NCBI RefSeq assembly: GCF_000876015.1
Contig: NZ_BBQM01000022.1
Coordinates: forward strand, 248,001-312,000
Direction of reading: 5' to 3'
DNA length: 64,000 bases
DNA from: Cupriavidus basilensis
GTDB taxonomy: Bacteria; Pseudomonadota; Gammaproteobacteria; Burkholderiales; Burkholderiaceae
In this document: positions 50,511-60,212 of the stretch, piece after piece
How the letters are laid out: each line of letters begins with the position of its first letter
Numbering within the stretch: position 1 is the stretch's first letter
Notes under the pieces: generated by a model
Told to the model about the DNA's origin: nothing
What the model saw: the letters and a program-made list of their open reading frames with translations, nothing else
The model's database searches: none
Program-made: the position numbers and the translations under genes

Positions 50511-53282
50511 ATGGCCGACGGGCGCGTTCCCGCCGTCGTGCGCCTGGCCGGCGTCTCGTTGCGCTATGGACGCAAGACCGTGGCGCTCGACCGCGTCGAC
50601 CTCGACATTCCGGCCGACCGCATGATCGGCCTGATCGGGCCGGACGGCGTGGGCAAGTCGAGCCTGCTGGCGCTGGTGGCCGGCGCGCGCGCCGTGCAGG
50701 ACGGCACCGTGCACGCGCTCGGCGGCGACATGGCCAGCCGCGCGCACCGCGACGCGGTCTGCCCGCGCATCGCCTACATGCCGCAGGGGCTGGGCAAGAA
50801 CCTGTATCCCACCTTGTCGGTGGAAGAGAACCTGCAGTTCTTCGCGCGCCTGTTCGGCCATGACGCCGCCGAGCGCCGCCGCCGCATCGACGACCTCACC
50901 CGCAGCACCGGCCTGCACGCGTTCCTGGCGCGGCCCGCGGGCAAGCTCTCGGGCGGCATGAAGCAGAAGCTCGGCCTGTGCTGCGCGCTGATCCACGACC
51001 CCGACCTGCTGATCCTCGACGAGCCCACCACCGGCGTGGACCCGCTCGCGCGCGCGCAGTTCTGGGACCTGATCGCGCGCATCCGCCGCGAGCGGCCCGG
51101 CATGAGCGTGCTGGTGGCCACCGCCTACATGGACGAGGCGCAGCGCTTCGACTGGCTGGTGGCGATGGACGCCGGCAAGGTGCTCGCCACCGGCACGCCG
51201 GCGGAGCTGCTCGCGCGCACCGGCGCGGCGGACCTGGAATCCGCCTTCGTCGGCCTGCTGCCGGACGACAAGAAGCGCGGCTACCAGCCGGTGGAGATCG
51301 CGCCGCTGCGCATCGGCGACGACACGCCCGTGGCCATCGAGGCCAGGGGCCTGACCATGCGCTTCGGCGATTTCGTCGCGGTGGACCACGTCGACTTCCG
51401 CATCCGCCGCGGCGAGATCTTCGGCTTCCTCGGCTCCAACGGCTGCGGCAAGTCCACCACCATGAAGATGCTCACCGGCCTGCTGCCGGCCAGCGAAGGG
51501 CAGGCCTGGCTGTTCGGCAACGAGGTGGACCCGCGCGACATCGACACGCGCCGCCGCGTGGGCTACATGTCGCAGGCGTTCTCGCTCTACAGCGAGCTCA
51601 CCGTGCAGCAGAACCTGGTGCTGCACGCGCGCCTGTTCCACGTGCCCGAGGAGGAGGTGCCCGCGCGCGTGGACGAGATGGTGGCGCGCTTCGCGCTCGG
51701 CGACGTGCTCGGCAGCCTGCCGGACAGCCTGCCGCTGGGCATGCGCCAGCGCCTTTCGCTGGCCGTGGCGATGGTGCACAAGCCGGAGCTGCTGATCCTC
51801 GACGAGCCGACCTCGGGCGTGGACCCGGTGGCGCGCGACAGCTTCTGGCGCCTGCTGATCGCGCTGTCGCGGCAGGACCACGTCACCATCTTCATCTCCA
51901 CCCACTTCATGAACGAGGCCGCGCGCTGCGACCGCATCTCGCTCATGCACGCCGGCAAGGTGCTGGTCAGCAACCCGCCCGCGCGCATCGTCAGCGACCG
52001 CGGCGCGGCCACGCTGGAAGACGCCTTCATCGACTATCTGGTGGAAGCCGGCGGCGGCGCGCCGGCCGAGGCGCAGGCTGCCGCGCCGGTACTCGATTCG
52101 GCGGCCGACTCCGTGACCGCACAGGCCTCGCCCGCCGCGGCGCCGGCCCGGCGCCTCTGGTTCTCGCCGGCCCGCATGATCAGCTACCTGTGGCGCGAAA
52201 CGCTGGAGCTGCGCCGCGACCCGGTGCGCGCCACGCTGGCGCTGGTGGGCTCGGTGGTGCTGATGTTCGTGATGGGCTACGGCATCAGCATGGACGTGGA
52301 AGACCTGCGCTACGCCGTGCTCGACCGCGACCAGACCACGCTGAGCCAGAACTACGCGCTCAACATCGCCGGCTCGCGCTACTTCATCGAGCACGCGCCC
52401 ATCACCGACTACGACGACCTGGACCGCCGCATGCGCAGCGGCGAGCTGTCGCTGGCCATCGAGATCCCGCCCGGCTTCGCGCGCGACGCGGCGCGCGGCA
52501 AGGCGGTGCAGGTGGGCGCGTGGATCGACGGCGCCATGCCCTCGCGCGCGGAGACCGTGCAGGGCTACGTGCAGGGCATGCACCAGAACTGGCTCGAGAC
52601 GCAGGCGCGCGAGCGGCTCGGCCAGCGCGCCGCGCCGGGTTTCTCGATCGAGACGCGCTACCGCTACAACCCCGACGTCAAGAGCCTGCCCGCGATGGTG
52701 CCGGCGGTGGTCCCGCTGCTGCTGCTGATGCTGCCGGCCATGCTCACCGCGCTGTCGGTGGTGCGCGAGAAGGAGCTCGGCTCCATCCTCAACCTGTACG
52801 TCACGCCGGTCACGCGCGCCGAGTTCCTGATCGGCAAGCAGCTGCCCTACGTGCTGCTGGCCATGCTCAACTTCCTGCTCATGGCGCTGCTGGCCGTGAC
52901 CGTGTTCGGCGTGCCGGTCAAGGGCAACTTCCTCGCGCTGCTGGCGGCCGTGCTGATATTCAACGTGGTGGCCACCGGCATCGGGCTGCTGGCCTCGACC
53001 TTCACGCGCAGCCAGATCGCGGCGATGTTCTTTGCCATCATCGGCACCATGATCCCCGCGATCCAGTTCGCCGGCATGCTCACGCCGGTGTCCTCGATGG
53101 AGGGCAGCGCGCGCCTGATCGGCGAGCTCTATCCCGCCACCTACATGCTCATCATCAGCCGCGGCGTGTTCAACAAGGCGCTGGGCTTCGCCGACCTGCA
53201 CGCCGCCTTCTGGCCGCTGCTGGTGTCGGTGCCGGTGATCCTCGGCGCCACGATCATGCTGCTCGACAAGCAGGAGAAGTGA
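50511..53282 (+). CDS. Double ABC ATPase fused to an ABC-2 permease (RbbA-like)
   Basis: A 923-residue fusion with the RbbA/YhiH plan. The first ATPase has Walker A GPDGVGKSS (43-51), signature LSGGMKQKLGL and LLILDEPTTGVDP; the second has GSNGCGKSTT (308-317), a degenerate signature LPLGMRQRLSLA and LLILDEPTSGVDP. After a Pro/Ala linker (about 515-555) comes an ABC-2 permease with one helix near 580, a large periplasmic loop and five helices from about 735. E. coli RbbA was described as ribosome-associated, but the flanking NodT, HlyD and permease genes indicate a drug or metabolite exporter here. It overlaps the next gene by one base (TGATG). Confidence 0.9.
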   Translation: MADGRVPAVVRLAGVSLRYGRKTVALDRVDLDIPADRMIGLIGPDGVGKSSLLALVAGARAVQDGTVHALGGDMASRAHRDAVCPRIAYMPQGLGKNLYPTLSVEENLQFFARLFGHDAAERRRRIDDLTRSTGLHAFLARPAGKLSGGMKQKLGLCCALIHDPDLLILDEPTTGVDPLARAQFWDLIARIRRERPGMSVLVATAYMDEAQRFDWLVAMDAGKVLATGTPAELLARTGAADLESAFVGLLPDDKKRGYQPVEIAPLRIGDDTPVAIEARGLTMRFGDFVAVDHVDFRIRRGEIFGFLGSNGCGKSTTMKMLTGLLPASEGQAWLFGNEVDPRDIDTRRRVGYMSQAFSLYSELTVQQNLVLHARLFHVPEEEVPARVDEMVARFALGDVLGSLPDSLPLGMRQRLSLAVAMVHKPELLILDEPTSGVDPVARDSFWRLLIALSRQDHVTIFISTHFMNEAARCDRISLMHAGKVLVSNPPARIVSDRGAATLEDAFIDYLVEAGGGAPAEAQAAAPVLDSAADSVTAQASPAAAPARRLWFSPARMISYLWRETLELRRDPVRATLALVGSVVLMFVMGYGISMDVEDLRYAVLDRDQTTLSQNYALNIAGSRYFIEHAPITDYDDLDRRMRSGELSLAIEIPPGFARDAARGKAVQVGAWIDGAMPSRAETVQGYVQGMHQNWLETQARERLGQRAAPGFSIETRYRYNPDVKSLPAMVPAVVPLLLLMLPAMLTALSVVREKELGSILNLYVTPVTRAEFLIGKQLPYVLLAMLNFLLMALLAVTVFGVPVKGNFLALLAAVLIFNVVATGIGLLASTFTRSQIAAMFFAIIGTMIPAIQFAGMLTPVSSMEGSARLIGELYPATYMLIISRGVFNKALGFADLHAAFWPLLVSVPVILGATIMLLDKQEK

Positions 53283-54493
53283 TGGCGCCGACGCCGAACG
53301 CATCCGCCACGGGCACCCGGGCCGCAGCGCCGGCGGCCGGGCCGGCCGGCATGCGCGGGCAGCGGTGGCTGCGCATGCTGGTCAACGTCTACCGGCTCGG
53401 CTGCAAGGAGCTGTGGAGCCTGGCGCGCGACCTGACGATGCTGGTGCTGATCGTCTACACCTTCACCGCCTCGGTCTACTCCGCCGCCACCGCGCAGCCC
53501 GACACGCTGCACCTGGCGCCGATCGCCATCGTCGACGAGGACCACTCGCCGCTGTCGGCGCGCATCGCCTCGGCGTTCTTCCCGCCGCAATTCACGCCGC
53601 CGCGCATGATCACCTCGTCGGCCGAGGACGCCGGCATGGACGCCGGCGACTACACCTTCGCGCTCAACATCCCGCCCAACTTCCAGCGCGACCTGCTGGG
53701 CGGGCGCGCGGCCGTGGTGCAGCTCAACGTGGACGCCACCCGCATGAGCCAGGCGTTCACCGGCAACGGCTACGTGCAGCAGATCGTCTCGGGCGAGGTG
53801 CGCGAGTTCCTGCAGCGCTACCGCGACACGGCGGTGCTGCCGGTGGACCTGGCCGTGCGCGTGCGCTTCAACCCCACGCTGACGCAGGCGTGGTTCGGCG
53901 CGCTGATGCAGGTGGTCAACAACATCACCATGCTGTCGATCATCCTGACCGGCGCCGCGCTGATCCGCGAGCGCGAGCACGGCACCATCGAACACCTGCT
54001 GGTGATGCCGGTCACGCCCGCGCAGATCATGCTGGCCAAGGTGTGGTCGATGGGGCTGGTGGTGCTGGTCGCGGCGGCGCTGTCGCTGCTGCTGATCGTG
54101 CACGGCGCGCTGCACGTGCCGATCGGCGGCTCGGTGGCGCTGTTCCTCGCCGGCGCCGCGCTGCACCTGTTCGCCACCACCGCGATGGGCATCTTCCTCG
54201 CCACGCTGGCGCGCAGCATGCCGCAGTTCGGCATGCTGCTGATCCTGGTGCTGCTGCCGCTGCAGATGCTCTCGGGCGGCAACACCCCGCGCGAGAGCAT
54301 GCCGGTGCTGGTGCAGAACCTGATGCTGGCCGCGCCCACCACGCATTTCGTCGAGCTCAGCCAGGCCATCCTGTTCCGCGGCGCGGGGCCCGGCGTGGTG
54401 TGGCCGCAGTTCCTCGCGCTGCTGGCCATCGGCGCCGTGCTGTTCGTGATTTCATTGCGGCGGTTCCGCAGGACCATCAGCCAGATGGCCTGA
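53282..54493 (+). CDS. ABC-2 transporter permease, YhhJ-like
   Basis: A 403-residue inner-membrane permease: one N-terminal helix near residues 50-70 (DLTMLVLIVYTFTASVYSA), a periplasmic domain of about 170 residues, and five helices from about 225, with EREHGTIEHLLVMPVTPAQI before the second. With the permease half of the RbbA-like protein it would form the membrane dimer. The start overlaps the RbbA-like stop (TGATG), so translation is coupled. It is the last gene of the four-gene exporter operon. Confidence 0.9.
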   Translation: MAPTPNASATGTRAAAPAAGPAGMRGQRWLRMLVNVYRLGCKELWSLARDLTMLVLIVYTFTASVYSAATAQPDTLHLAPIAIVDEDHSPLSARIASAFFPPQFTPPRMITSSAEDAGMDAGDYTFALNIPPNFQRDLLGGRAAVVQLNVDATRMSQAFTGNGYVQQIVSGEVREFLQRYRDTAVLPVDLAVRVRFNPTLTQAWFGALMQVVNNITMLSIILTGAALIREREHGTIEHLLVMPVTPAQIMLAKVWSMGLVVLVAAALSLLLIVHGALHVPIGGSVALFLAGAALHLFATTAMGIFLATLARSMPQFGMLLILVLLPLQMLSGGNTPRESMPVLVQNLMLAAPTTHFVELSQAILFRGAGPGVVWPQFLALLAIGAVLFVISLRRFRRTISQMA

Positions 54494-54591
54494 ACCCGGC
54501 ATCCGCCATATCCGTCGCCTTCACCGTTTTCACCGCTTTCACCGCATTCGCGCAGGTCCCCGGCGCGTTGCCTTCCAGGAGCCAGACCGCC

Positions 54592-56913
54592 ATGTCATCC
54601 AAGGAATACGCCAGCCAGCAACCCGCATCGCGCTATCCCGGCTTCGGCTGGGGCGCGGCCGCCGCCTACGTCACCGATGCCCTGCAGCGCGGCGTGCTGT
54701 ACGCCGACGTGATGCGCCAGCGCGGCAACCAGTACCAGGCCCACCTGGCCGAGGCCGTGCCCAACGTGCTGGACTTCGCCGCCGAGATCATCATGGATGG
54801 CCGCGAGCTGCCGCGCCCGGTCAACTACGGCCTGGTGCGCATCGCCGCGCCCGAGGACGTGCCCACCGTGCCCGGCAAGCGCCCGTTCGTGGTGGTGGAT
54901 CCGCGCGCCGGGCACGGCCCCGGCATCGGCGGCTTCAAGCGCGACAGCGAGATCGGCGCCGCGCTGCGCACCGGCCACCCGTGCTACTTCATCGGCTTCC
55001 TGCCGGACCCGGTGCCGGGCCAGACCGTGGAAGACGTGATGCTGGCCGAAGCCGCCTTCCTGGAGAAGGTGATCGCGCTGCATCCGGGCAGCATCGGCAA
55101 GCCGGCCGTGATCGGCAACTGCCAGGCCGGCTGGCAGGTGATGATGACCGCCGCCATGCGCCCGGAACTGTTCGGCCCCATCATCCTGGCCGGCGCGCCG
55201 CTGTCCTACTGGGCCGGCTGGCGCGGCAGGAACCCCATGCGCTACTCCGGCGGGCTGCTCGGCGGGAGCTGGCTCACCGCGCTGACCGGCGACCTCGGCA
55301 ACGGCCGCTTCGACGGCGCCTGGCTGGTGCAGAATTTCGAGAACCTCAACCCGGCCAACACGCTGTGGGGCAAGTCGTACCAGCTCTACGCCAACGTCGA
55401 CACCGAGGCGCCGCGCTACCTGGGTTTCGAGAAATACTGGGGCGGCCACGTCTTCCTCAACGCGGTGGAGATGCAGTACATCGTCGACAACCTGTTCGTC
55501 GGCAACAAGCTCGCCACCGCGGAGCTGATCACCTCGGACGGCACGCGGCTGGACCTGCGCCACATCCGCTCGCCGATCGTGGTGTTCTGCTCCTACGGCG
55601 ACAACATCACGCCGCCGCCGCAGGCGCTGGGCTGGATCACCGACCTGTACCGCGACGACGGCGACGTGCTCGGCCACGACCAGACCATCGTCTACGCCAC
55701 GCACGACAGCATCGGCCATCTCGGCATCTTCGTCTCGGGCAGCACCGGGCGCAAGGAACACCGCGAGTTCGTCAGCAACATCGACCTGATCGACGTGCTG
55801 CCCGCCGGCCTCTACCAGGCGCAGATCAACGACAAGACCGCCGACACGCCGGGCGGCGGCCTGGTCGACGGCCCGTACATGCTCTCCATCGCGGTGCGCG
55901 GCATCGAGGACGTGCGCAAGATCGTGCAGCCCGACGCCGAGAGCGACTGGCGCTTCGCCACCGCCGCGCGCGTGTCCGAGGTCAACCTCGGCCTGTACCG
56001 CAGCGTGCTGCAGCCGCTGGTGCGCGCCTGCGTGACGCCGCAGTCGGCATGGTGGACGCAGGCGCTGCAGCCGCTGCGCGTGTCCTACCAGCTGTGGTCG
56101 GACCGCAGCCCGCTGGCCAGCGGCATCGCGCAGATGGCCGAACAGGTGCGCGAGCAGCGCGAGCCGGTGCCGGAAGACAACCCGCTGCTGCTGATGCAGA
56201 ACGTCTGGTCCGACGCCATCGTGGCCGCGCTCGACCAGTGGCGCGACGTGCGCGACGACGCCTGCGAGAAGACCTTCGAAGCCATCTACGGCAACCCGTG
56301 GGTGCAGGCGCTGGCCGGCCTGAACCACGCCGACGGCGCGGCCGCGCGGCAGCATCCCGGCACCACGCCGGAACACCGCGCCTTCGTCGCCGCGGAGATG
56401 GAAAAGCTGCGCGGCGAGATCGGCAAGGGCGGCCTGCTCGAAGCCGGCGTGCGCGCCATGCTGTACATCCTCCACTCGCAGGGCGAGGCGGACGAGCGCC
56501 GCTTCAACCTCGCGCGCTCGCTGCACGCCGCGCACGATGCCCAGCACGGCAAGGCCCGGCCCGGCCTGCACAACGCCGAAGGCCTGGCCGCCTTCAAGCA
56601 GATGGTGCGGCGCCAGGCCAGCCTGCTCCGGCTCGCGCCGGAAGCGGCCATCGACGCCGTGCCGGCGATGCTCGCGGGCGCGCCCGCCGCCAGCATCCGC
56701 GAGATGACGCACACCATCGAGACCATTTCCACCGCCGTGCCGCTCGAAGCGGACGAGCAGCGCGACCTCGCGCGGCTGCTCGGCATGTTCCGCGCGGCGG
56801 CGGACGCCGGCGCGCCGCGCGCGCTCGCCGGGCCGGCCCCGGCCCCCGCCAAGCGCCGCGTGGCGCGGCGGCCCGCGCCGGTGGTCGCGGGGACCAAGGG
56901 GCGGCGCACGTAG
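54592..56913 (+). CDS. DUF3141 protein with PHA-synthase-like hydrolase fold
   Basis: A 773-residue protein of the DUF3141 family. The first 400 residues have an alpha/beta hydrolase fold like polyhydroxyalkanoate synthase: GNCQAGWQ puts Cys177 at the nucleophile elbow, CSYGDNITPP gives Asp337 and THDSIGHLGIFVSG gives His376. The C-terminal 350 residues are helical and end in a basic Pro/Arg tail. There is no signal peptide. The cysteine nucleophile suggests acyl-thioester chemistry, but the activity is not known to me. It lies 98 bases after the exporter operon; an imperfect TTCACCG repeat (about 54520-54550) lies in the gap. Confidence 0.82.
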   Translation: MSSKEYASQQPASRYPGFGWGAAAAYVTDALQRGVLYADVMRQRGNQYQAHLAEAVPNVLDFAAEIIMDGRELPRPVNYGLVRIAAPEDVPTVPGKRPFVVVDPRAGHGPGIGGFKRDSEIGAALRTGHPCYFIGFLPDPVPGQTVEDVMLAEAAFLEKVIALHPGSIGKPAVIGNCQAGWQVMMTAAMRPELFGPIILAGAPLSYWAGWRGRNPMRYSGGLLGGSWLTALTGDLGNGRFDGAWLVQNFENLNPANTLWGKSYQLYANVDTEAPRYLGFEKYWGGHVFLNAVEMQYIVDNLFVGNKLATAELITSDGTRLDLRHIRSPIVVFCSYGDNITPPPQALGWITDLYRDDGDVLGHDQTIVYATHDSIGHLGIFVSGSTGRKEHREFVSNIDLIDVLPAGLYQAQINDKTADTPGGGLVDGPYMLSIAVRGIEDVRKIVQPDAESDWRFATAARVSEVNLGLYRSVLQPLVRACVTPQSAWWTQALQPLRVSYQLWSDRSPLASGIAQMAEQVREQREPVPEDNPLLLMQNVWSDAIVAALDQWRDVRDDACEKTFEAIYGNPWVQALAGLNHADGAAARQHPGTTPEHRAFVAAEMEKLRGEIGKGGLLEAGVRAMLYILHSQGEADERRFNLARSLHAAHDAQHGKARPGLHNAEGLAAFKQMVRRQASLLRLAPEAAIDAVPAMLAGAPAASIREMTHTIETISTAVPLEADEQRDLARLLGMFRAAADAGAPRALAGPAPAPAKRRVARRPAPVVAGTKGRRT

Positions 56914-57069
56914 CGCTGGCCGGCCGCGCGCATCGTGCTCGCGGCCGGCTTTGCTTCCGGCGCGGTTAGCGGTATCTTCCTCGCACGCGGGCTGGCGATG
57001 TGGCGCGCGGCGCCGGCCGGCGCCGTCGGCTAAGCCAGCCCCGCATTCCGCATTCACGCTGCCGCCCCG

Positions 57070-58158
57070 ATGCAAGCTGCCACCACCCGCCCCAAGCACT
57101 GGCTCCTGCGCGAACTGCGCATCGGCGTGCCGGTGGCGTTGGGCGTCGCGCTGTTCTTCAGCGCGCTGTACCGCGAGCCGTTCGGCATCAACCTGGTCTA
57201 TTCGGCCTGCATCACCGCCACGGTCCAGGCGCTGATCCAGGCCGGCCGGCACGGCCTGCTGCGCCTCGGCTTCCGGCAGGACGCGCCGGCGCCGGGCGGC
57301 CGGCCCTGGCCGGGCTGGCGGCTGATGTTCCCGTGGGTGCTGGTGTCGGGCATCCTGGGCTATTTCGGCGGCAGCGCGCTGGCCGCGTGGCTCACCGGCA
57401 CCGGCGGCAGCCCCGCCGAGCTGGCGCGCAATCCGCGCGCGCTGATGGTCAGCACGATCGTGGTGGCGGCGCTGTCGCTCGGCATCAGCTATGTGTTCTA
57501 CACGCGCGGGCGCCTGGCCGCGATGGCCGCGCGCGAGCAGGCCGCCATGCGCAGCGCGGCCGAGAACCAGTTGCGCCTGCTGGAATCCCAGCTCGAGCCG
57601 CACATGCTGTTCAACACGCTGGGCAACCTGCGCGTGCTGATCGGCCAGGACCCGCAGCGCGCCCAGCTCATGCTCAACCAGTTGATCGCCTTCCTGCGCG
57701 CCACGCTGGAGGCGTCGCGCTCCGGCCCGCATCCGCTGTCGTCGGAGTTCGCGCGCATCGCGGACTACCTCGGCCTGATGCAGGTGCGCATGGGCCCGCG
57801 CCTGCGCATCGCGCTGGACCTGCCGCCCGAACTCGCCGGCCTGCCGGTGCCGCCGCTGCTGCTCCAGCCGCTGGTGGAGAACGCCATCAGGCACGGCCTC
57901 GAGCCCAAGCTCGACGGCGGCGAGATCCGCCTCGCCGCGCGCCGGGACGGCAGCGCGCTGGTGCTCACCGTGCGCGACACCGGCATCGGGCTGCGCGTGA
58001 CGCCGCTCGCGCCGGCGCCGGGCGCATCGTGCTTCGGCACCGCGCAGGTGCGCGAGCGCCTGACTCAGCTGTACGGCAGCCGCGCCGGTTTCACGCTCGA
58101 CAATGCCGCCGACGGCGCCGGCGGCACGCTCGCCACCGTGCGCCTGCCGCTGCCCTGA
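57070..58158 (+). CDS. Sensor histidine kinase, LytS/AlgZ type
   Basis: A 362-residue membrane kinase. Four N-terminal helices (about residues 17-155) act as the sensor, followed by a His_kinase domain with LEPHMLFNTLGNL, where the His is the phosphorylation site, and an HATPase domain with PLVENAIRHG and VRDTGIGLR. It should phosphorylate the LytTR regulator encoded 19 bases downstream. The stimulus is unknown. Members of this family in relatives control cell-surface or alginate-like functions. Confidence 0.9.
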   Translation: MQAATTRPKHWLLRELRIGVPVALGVALFFSALYREPFGINLVYSACITATVQALIQAGRHGLLRLGFRQDAPAPGGRPWPGWRLMFPWVLVSGILGYFGGSALAAWLTGTGGSPAELARNPRALMVSTIVVAALSLGISYVFYTRGRLAAMAAREQAAMRSAAENQLRLLESQLEPHMLFNTLGNLRVLIGQDPQRAQLMLNQLIAFLRATLEASRSGPHPLSSEFARIADYLGLMQVRMGPRLRIALDLPPELAGLPVPPLLLQPLVENAIRHGLEPKLDGGEIRLAARRDGSALVLTVRDTGIGLRVTPLAPAPGASCFGTAQVRERLTQLYGSRAGFTLDNAADGAGGTLATVRLPLP

Positions 58159-58177
58159 ACTCACCACCGCGCGTCCC

Positions 58178-58981
58178 ATGCAAGCCACCGCCCTCATCGC
58201 CGAAGACGAAGCCCTGCTCGCCGCCGACCTGCGGGCCGAACTCGCCCGCCTGTGGCCGGGCCTGCGCATCGTGGCGACCGTGGGCGACGGCGCGGCCGCG
58301 CTCGCGCAGGCGCTCGAGCTGCAGCCGGACCTGCTGTTCCTCGACATCCGCATGCCCGGCATGTCCGGGCTGGAAGCCGCGCAGGCGCTGGCCGAGGACT
58401 GGCCCGCCGACGGCAAGCCGTTCCCGCTGCTGGTGTTCGTCACCGCCTTCGACAACTACGCGCTGCACGCCTTCGAGCAGGCCGCCGCCGACTACATCCT
58501 CAAGCCCGTGCAGCCCGAGCGCCTGGCCAAGGCCTGCGTCCGCCTGCAAGCCGCGCTCGCGCAGCGCGCGCAGGCGCCCGCGTTCGACGCCACGCTGGCC
58601 CGGCTGCGCGCGCTGCTCGGCGCCGGCGCGCCGCTGCGGCCCGCGCCCGCCGCCGAGCCGCTCAAGCTGATCCAGGCCAGCGCCGGCAGCACCATCACGA
58701 TGATCCCGGTGGCCGAGGTGATCTACTTCGAAGCCGACGACAAATACGTGCGCGTAGTCACCGCCGCCGGCCAGCACTGGATCCGGATGTCGCTGCGCGA
58801 ACTGCAGGCGCGGCTGGACCCGCGGGTCTTCTGGCAGGTCCACCGCGGCACCGTCGTGCGCGCCGACGCCATCGCCACCGCCACGCGCGACGATGCCGGC
58901 AGGCTCACGCTGACGCTGCGCGGGTGCGCGGACAAGGTCGGGGTCAGCCGGCTTTACGCGGAGCTGTTCAGGGGCATGTGA
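58178..58981 (+). CDS. LytTR-family response regulator
   Basis: A 267-residue regulator. Residues 1-125 are a receiver domain with the acidic pair E9-D10, the phospho-acceptor Asp56 (FLDIRMPG) and the conserved Lys in YILKPV. Residues 165-265 are a LytTR DNA-binding domain (VIYFEADDKYVRV, FWQVHRGTVV). It is the partner of the kinase just upstream. Targets cannot be predicted from the window. Confidence 0.92.
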   Translation: MQATALIAEDEALLAADLRAELARLWPGLRIVATVGDGAAALAQALELQPDLLFLDIRMPGMSGLEAAQALAEDWPADGKPFPLLVFVTAFDNYALHAFEQAAADYILKPVQPERLAKACVRLQAALAQRAQAPAFDATLARLRALLGAGAPLRPAPAAEPLKLIQASAGSTITMIPVAEVIYFEADDKYVRVVTAAGQHWIRMSLRELQARLDPRVFWQVHRGTVVRADAIATATRDDAGRLTLTLRGCADKVGVSRLYAELFRGM

Positions 58982-59020
58982 GGCGCGCGCGGCGTTGCCG
59001 GCGTACCGCCGGCGCGGCGC

Positions 59021-59929
59021 TCATTCCTGCCGGCGCGCTTTCGCCTCCATCTCGCGGATCAGCGCCCGCGCCTCGTCGCCTTCCGGAATCGGCTGGCCGC
59101 CGTCGCGCCAGCGCACCGCCGCCTTGAAACCCTCCGCCTGCGCATAGCGGCGGAACCACAGCCCCTCCGGGTTGTGGCGCGTGATGCCGTCGAACACCGT
59201 CGCCATCATCTGCGTCTGCTCCAGGCCCATCGTCAGCATCACCTGGTTCACCACCATCTTGTGCATCGCCAGGTGCGCGCGCGGCACGCCCGCGATGCGC
59301 CGCGCCAGCCGCATCGCCGCCGCATCGAGTTCGGCCGCCGGCGCGGTCTCGTTGGCCAGCCCCCACGCCAGCGCTTGCCGCCCGTCGATGGTGTCGCCGG
59401 TGAACATCATCTGCTTGGCGCGCGTCGGGCCCAGCCGGAACGTCCACATCGCCGTGGTCGGGCAGCCCCACACGCGCGTGGGCATGTAGCCGATGCGCGC
59501 ATCCTCGGCCATCACCAGCAGGTCGCAGCTCAGCGCGATGTCGCTGCCGCCCGCCGCCGCATAGCCATGCACCTTGGCGATGGTCGGCTTGCTGCAACGC
59601 CACAGGCTCATGAAGTCCTCGGTGTTCCGCTTCATGCAGGCATAGTCCACCATCGGGTCCCACGGATACTGCTCCTGCTGGCACGGATGCTCGATCGACT
59701 GCTGCGCCGTGTCGGCCAGGTCATAGCCGCCGCAGAAACCCTTGCCCGCGCCTTCCACCACGATGACGTGCACCTCGTCGTTGGCCTGCGCCCATTCGAC
59801 CGCCGCGCGGATCTCGCGCGGGGTGTCGTCGTTGATCGCGTTCAGGCGCTCGGGGCGGTTCAGCAGCAGGCGGGCGATGCGGGGGGATTGCGGGTCCTGG
59901 TCGATGCGCAAGGTGGTGAACGTGGGCAT
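59021..59929 (-). CDS. Enoyl-CoA hydratase/isomerase family protein (crotonase)
   Basis: A 302-residue crotonase-fold protein. ARLLLNRPERLNAINDDTPRE and GKGFCGGYDLAD mark the CoA site, and AAAGGSDIALSCDL supplies the oxyanion-hole glycine. At the position of the usual catalytic Glu the sequence reads MPTRVWGCPTTAMW, so ordinary hydratase activity is doubtful; the protein may act as an isomerase, hydrolase or on an unusual acyl-CoA. Start at 59929 (MPTFTTLRIDQDP). It is convergent with the LytTR gene and has no operon partner in view. Confidence 0.87.
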   Translation of the reverse strand: MPTFTTLRIDQDPQSPRIARLLLNRPERLNAINDDTPREIRAAVEWAQANDEVHVIVVEGAGKGFCGGYDLADTAQQSIEHPCQQEQYPWDPMVDYACMKRNTEDFMSLWRCSKPTIAKVHGYAAAGGSDIALSCDLLVMAEDARIGYMPTRVWGCPTTAMWTFRLGPTRAKQMMFTGDTIDGRQALAWGLANETAPAAELDAAAMRLARRIAGVPRAHLAMHKMVVNQVMLTMGLEQTQMMATVFDGITRHNPEGLWFRRYAQAEGFKAAVRWRDGGQPIPEGDEARALIREMEAKARRQE

Positions 59930-60212
59930 GGCGGTTTCCTCGGTGGGAGCGGCAGGGGGCAGGGGCAGGCTAGCACCGGAGTGGTTCGACGGTAAATAGT
60001 GGTTGTCGTGCAGGGGCGGGCCGCTGCTGCCCGGGGCGAAATGCCGGCGCGCAGGGTGTTGCATCCGCTGCGTGGTGTTGCGCCTGCTGGACGCGGACGG
60101 CGCCTGGCCTCTGTCCCGCACGCGGCAGAAAGAGGCGCGCCGAGGGCGCGCCCGCTATCCCGTCATCCGCCCGGGCACGCGCCGCCGCGCGCGATGCCCG
60201 GCCACGCCGCCC

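Noticed and set aside
49428..53303. A 1291-codon open frame on the minus strand opposite the HlyD and RbbA-like genes
   Set aside because: It is antisense to genes with clear domains. Its translation is Ala/Arg/His/Gly-rich with no domain, as expected for a shadow frame in high-GC DNA.
54595..58455. A 1286-codon open frame on the minus strand opposite the DUF3141 and histidine kinase genes
   Set aside because: Same pattern: low-complexity Ala/Arg/Gln/His composition and no recognisable motif, while the plus-strand genes have conserved active sites.
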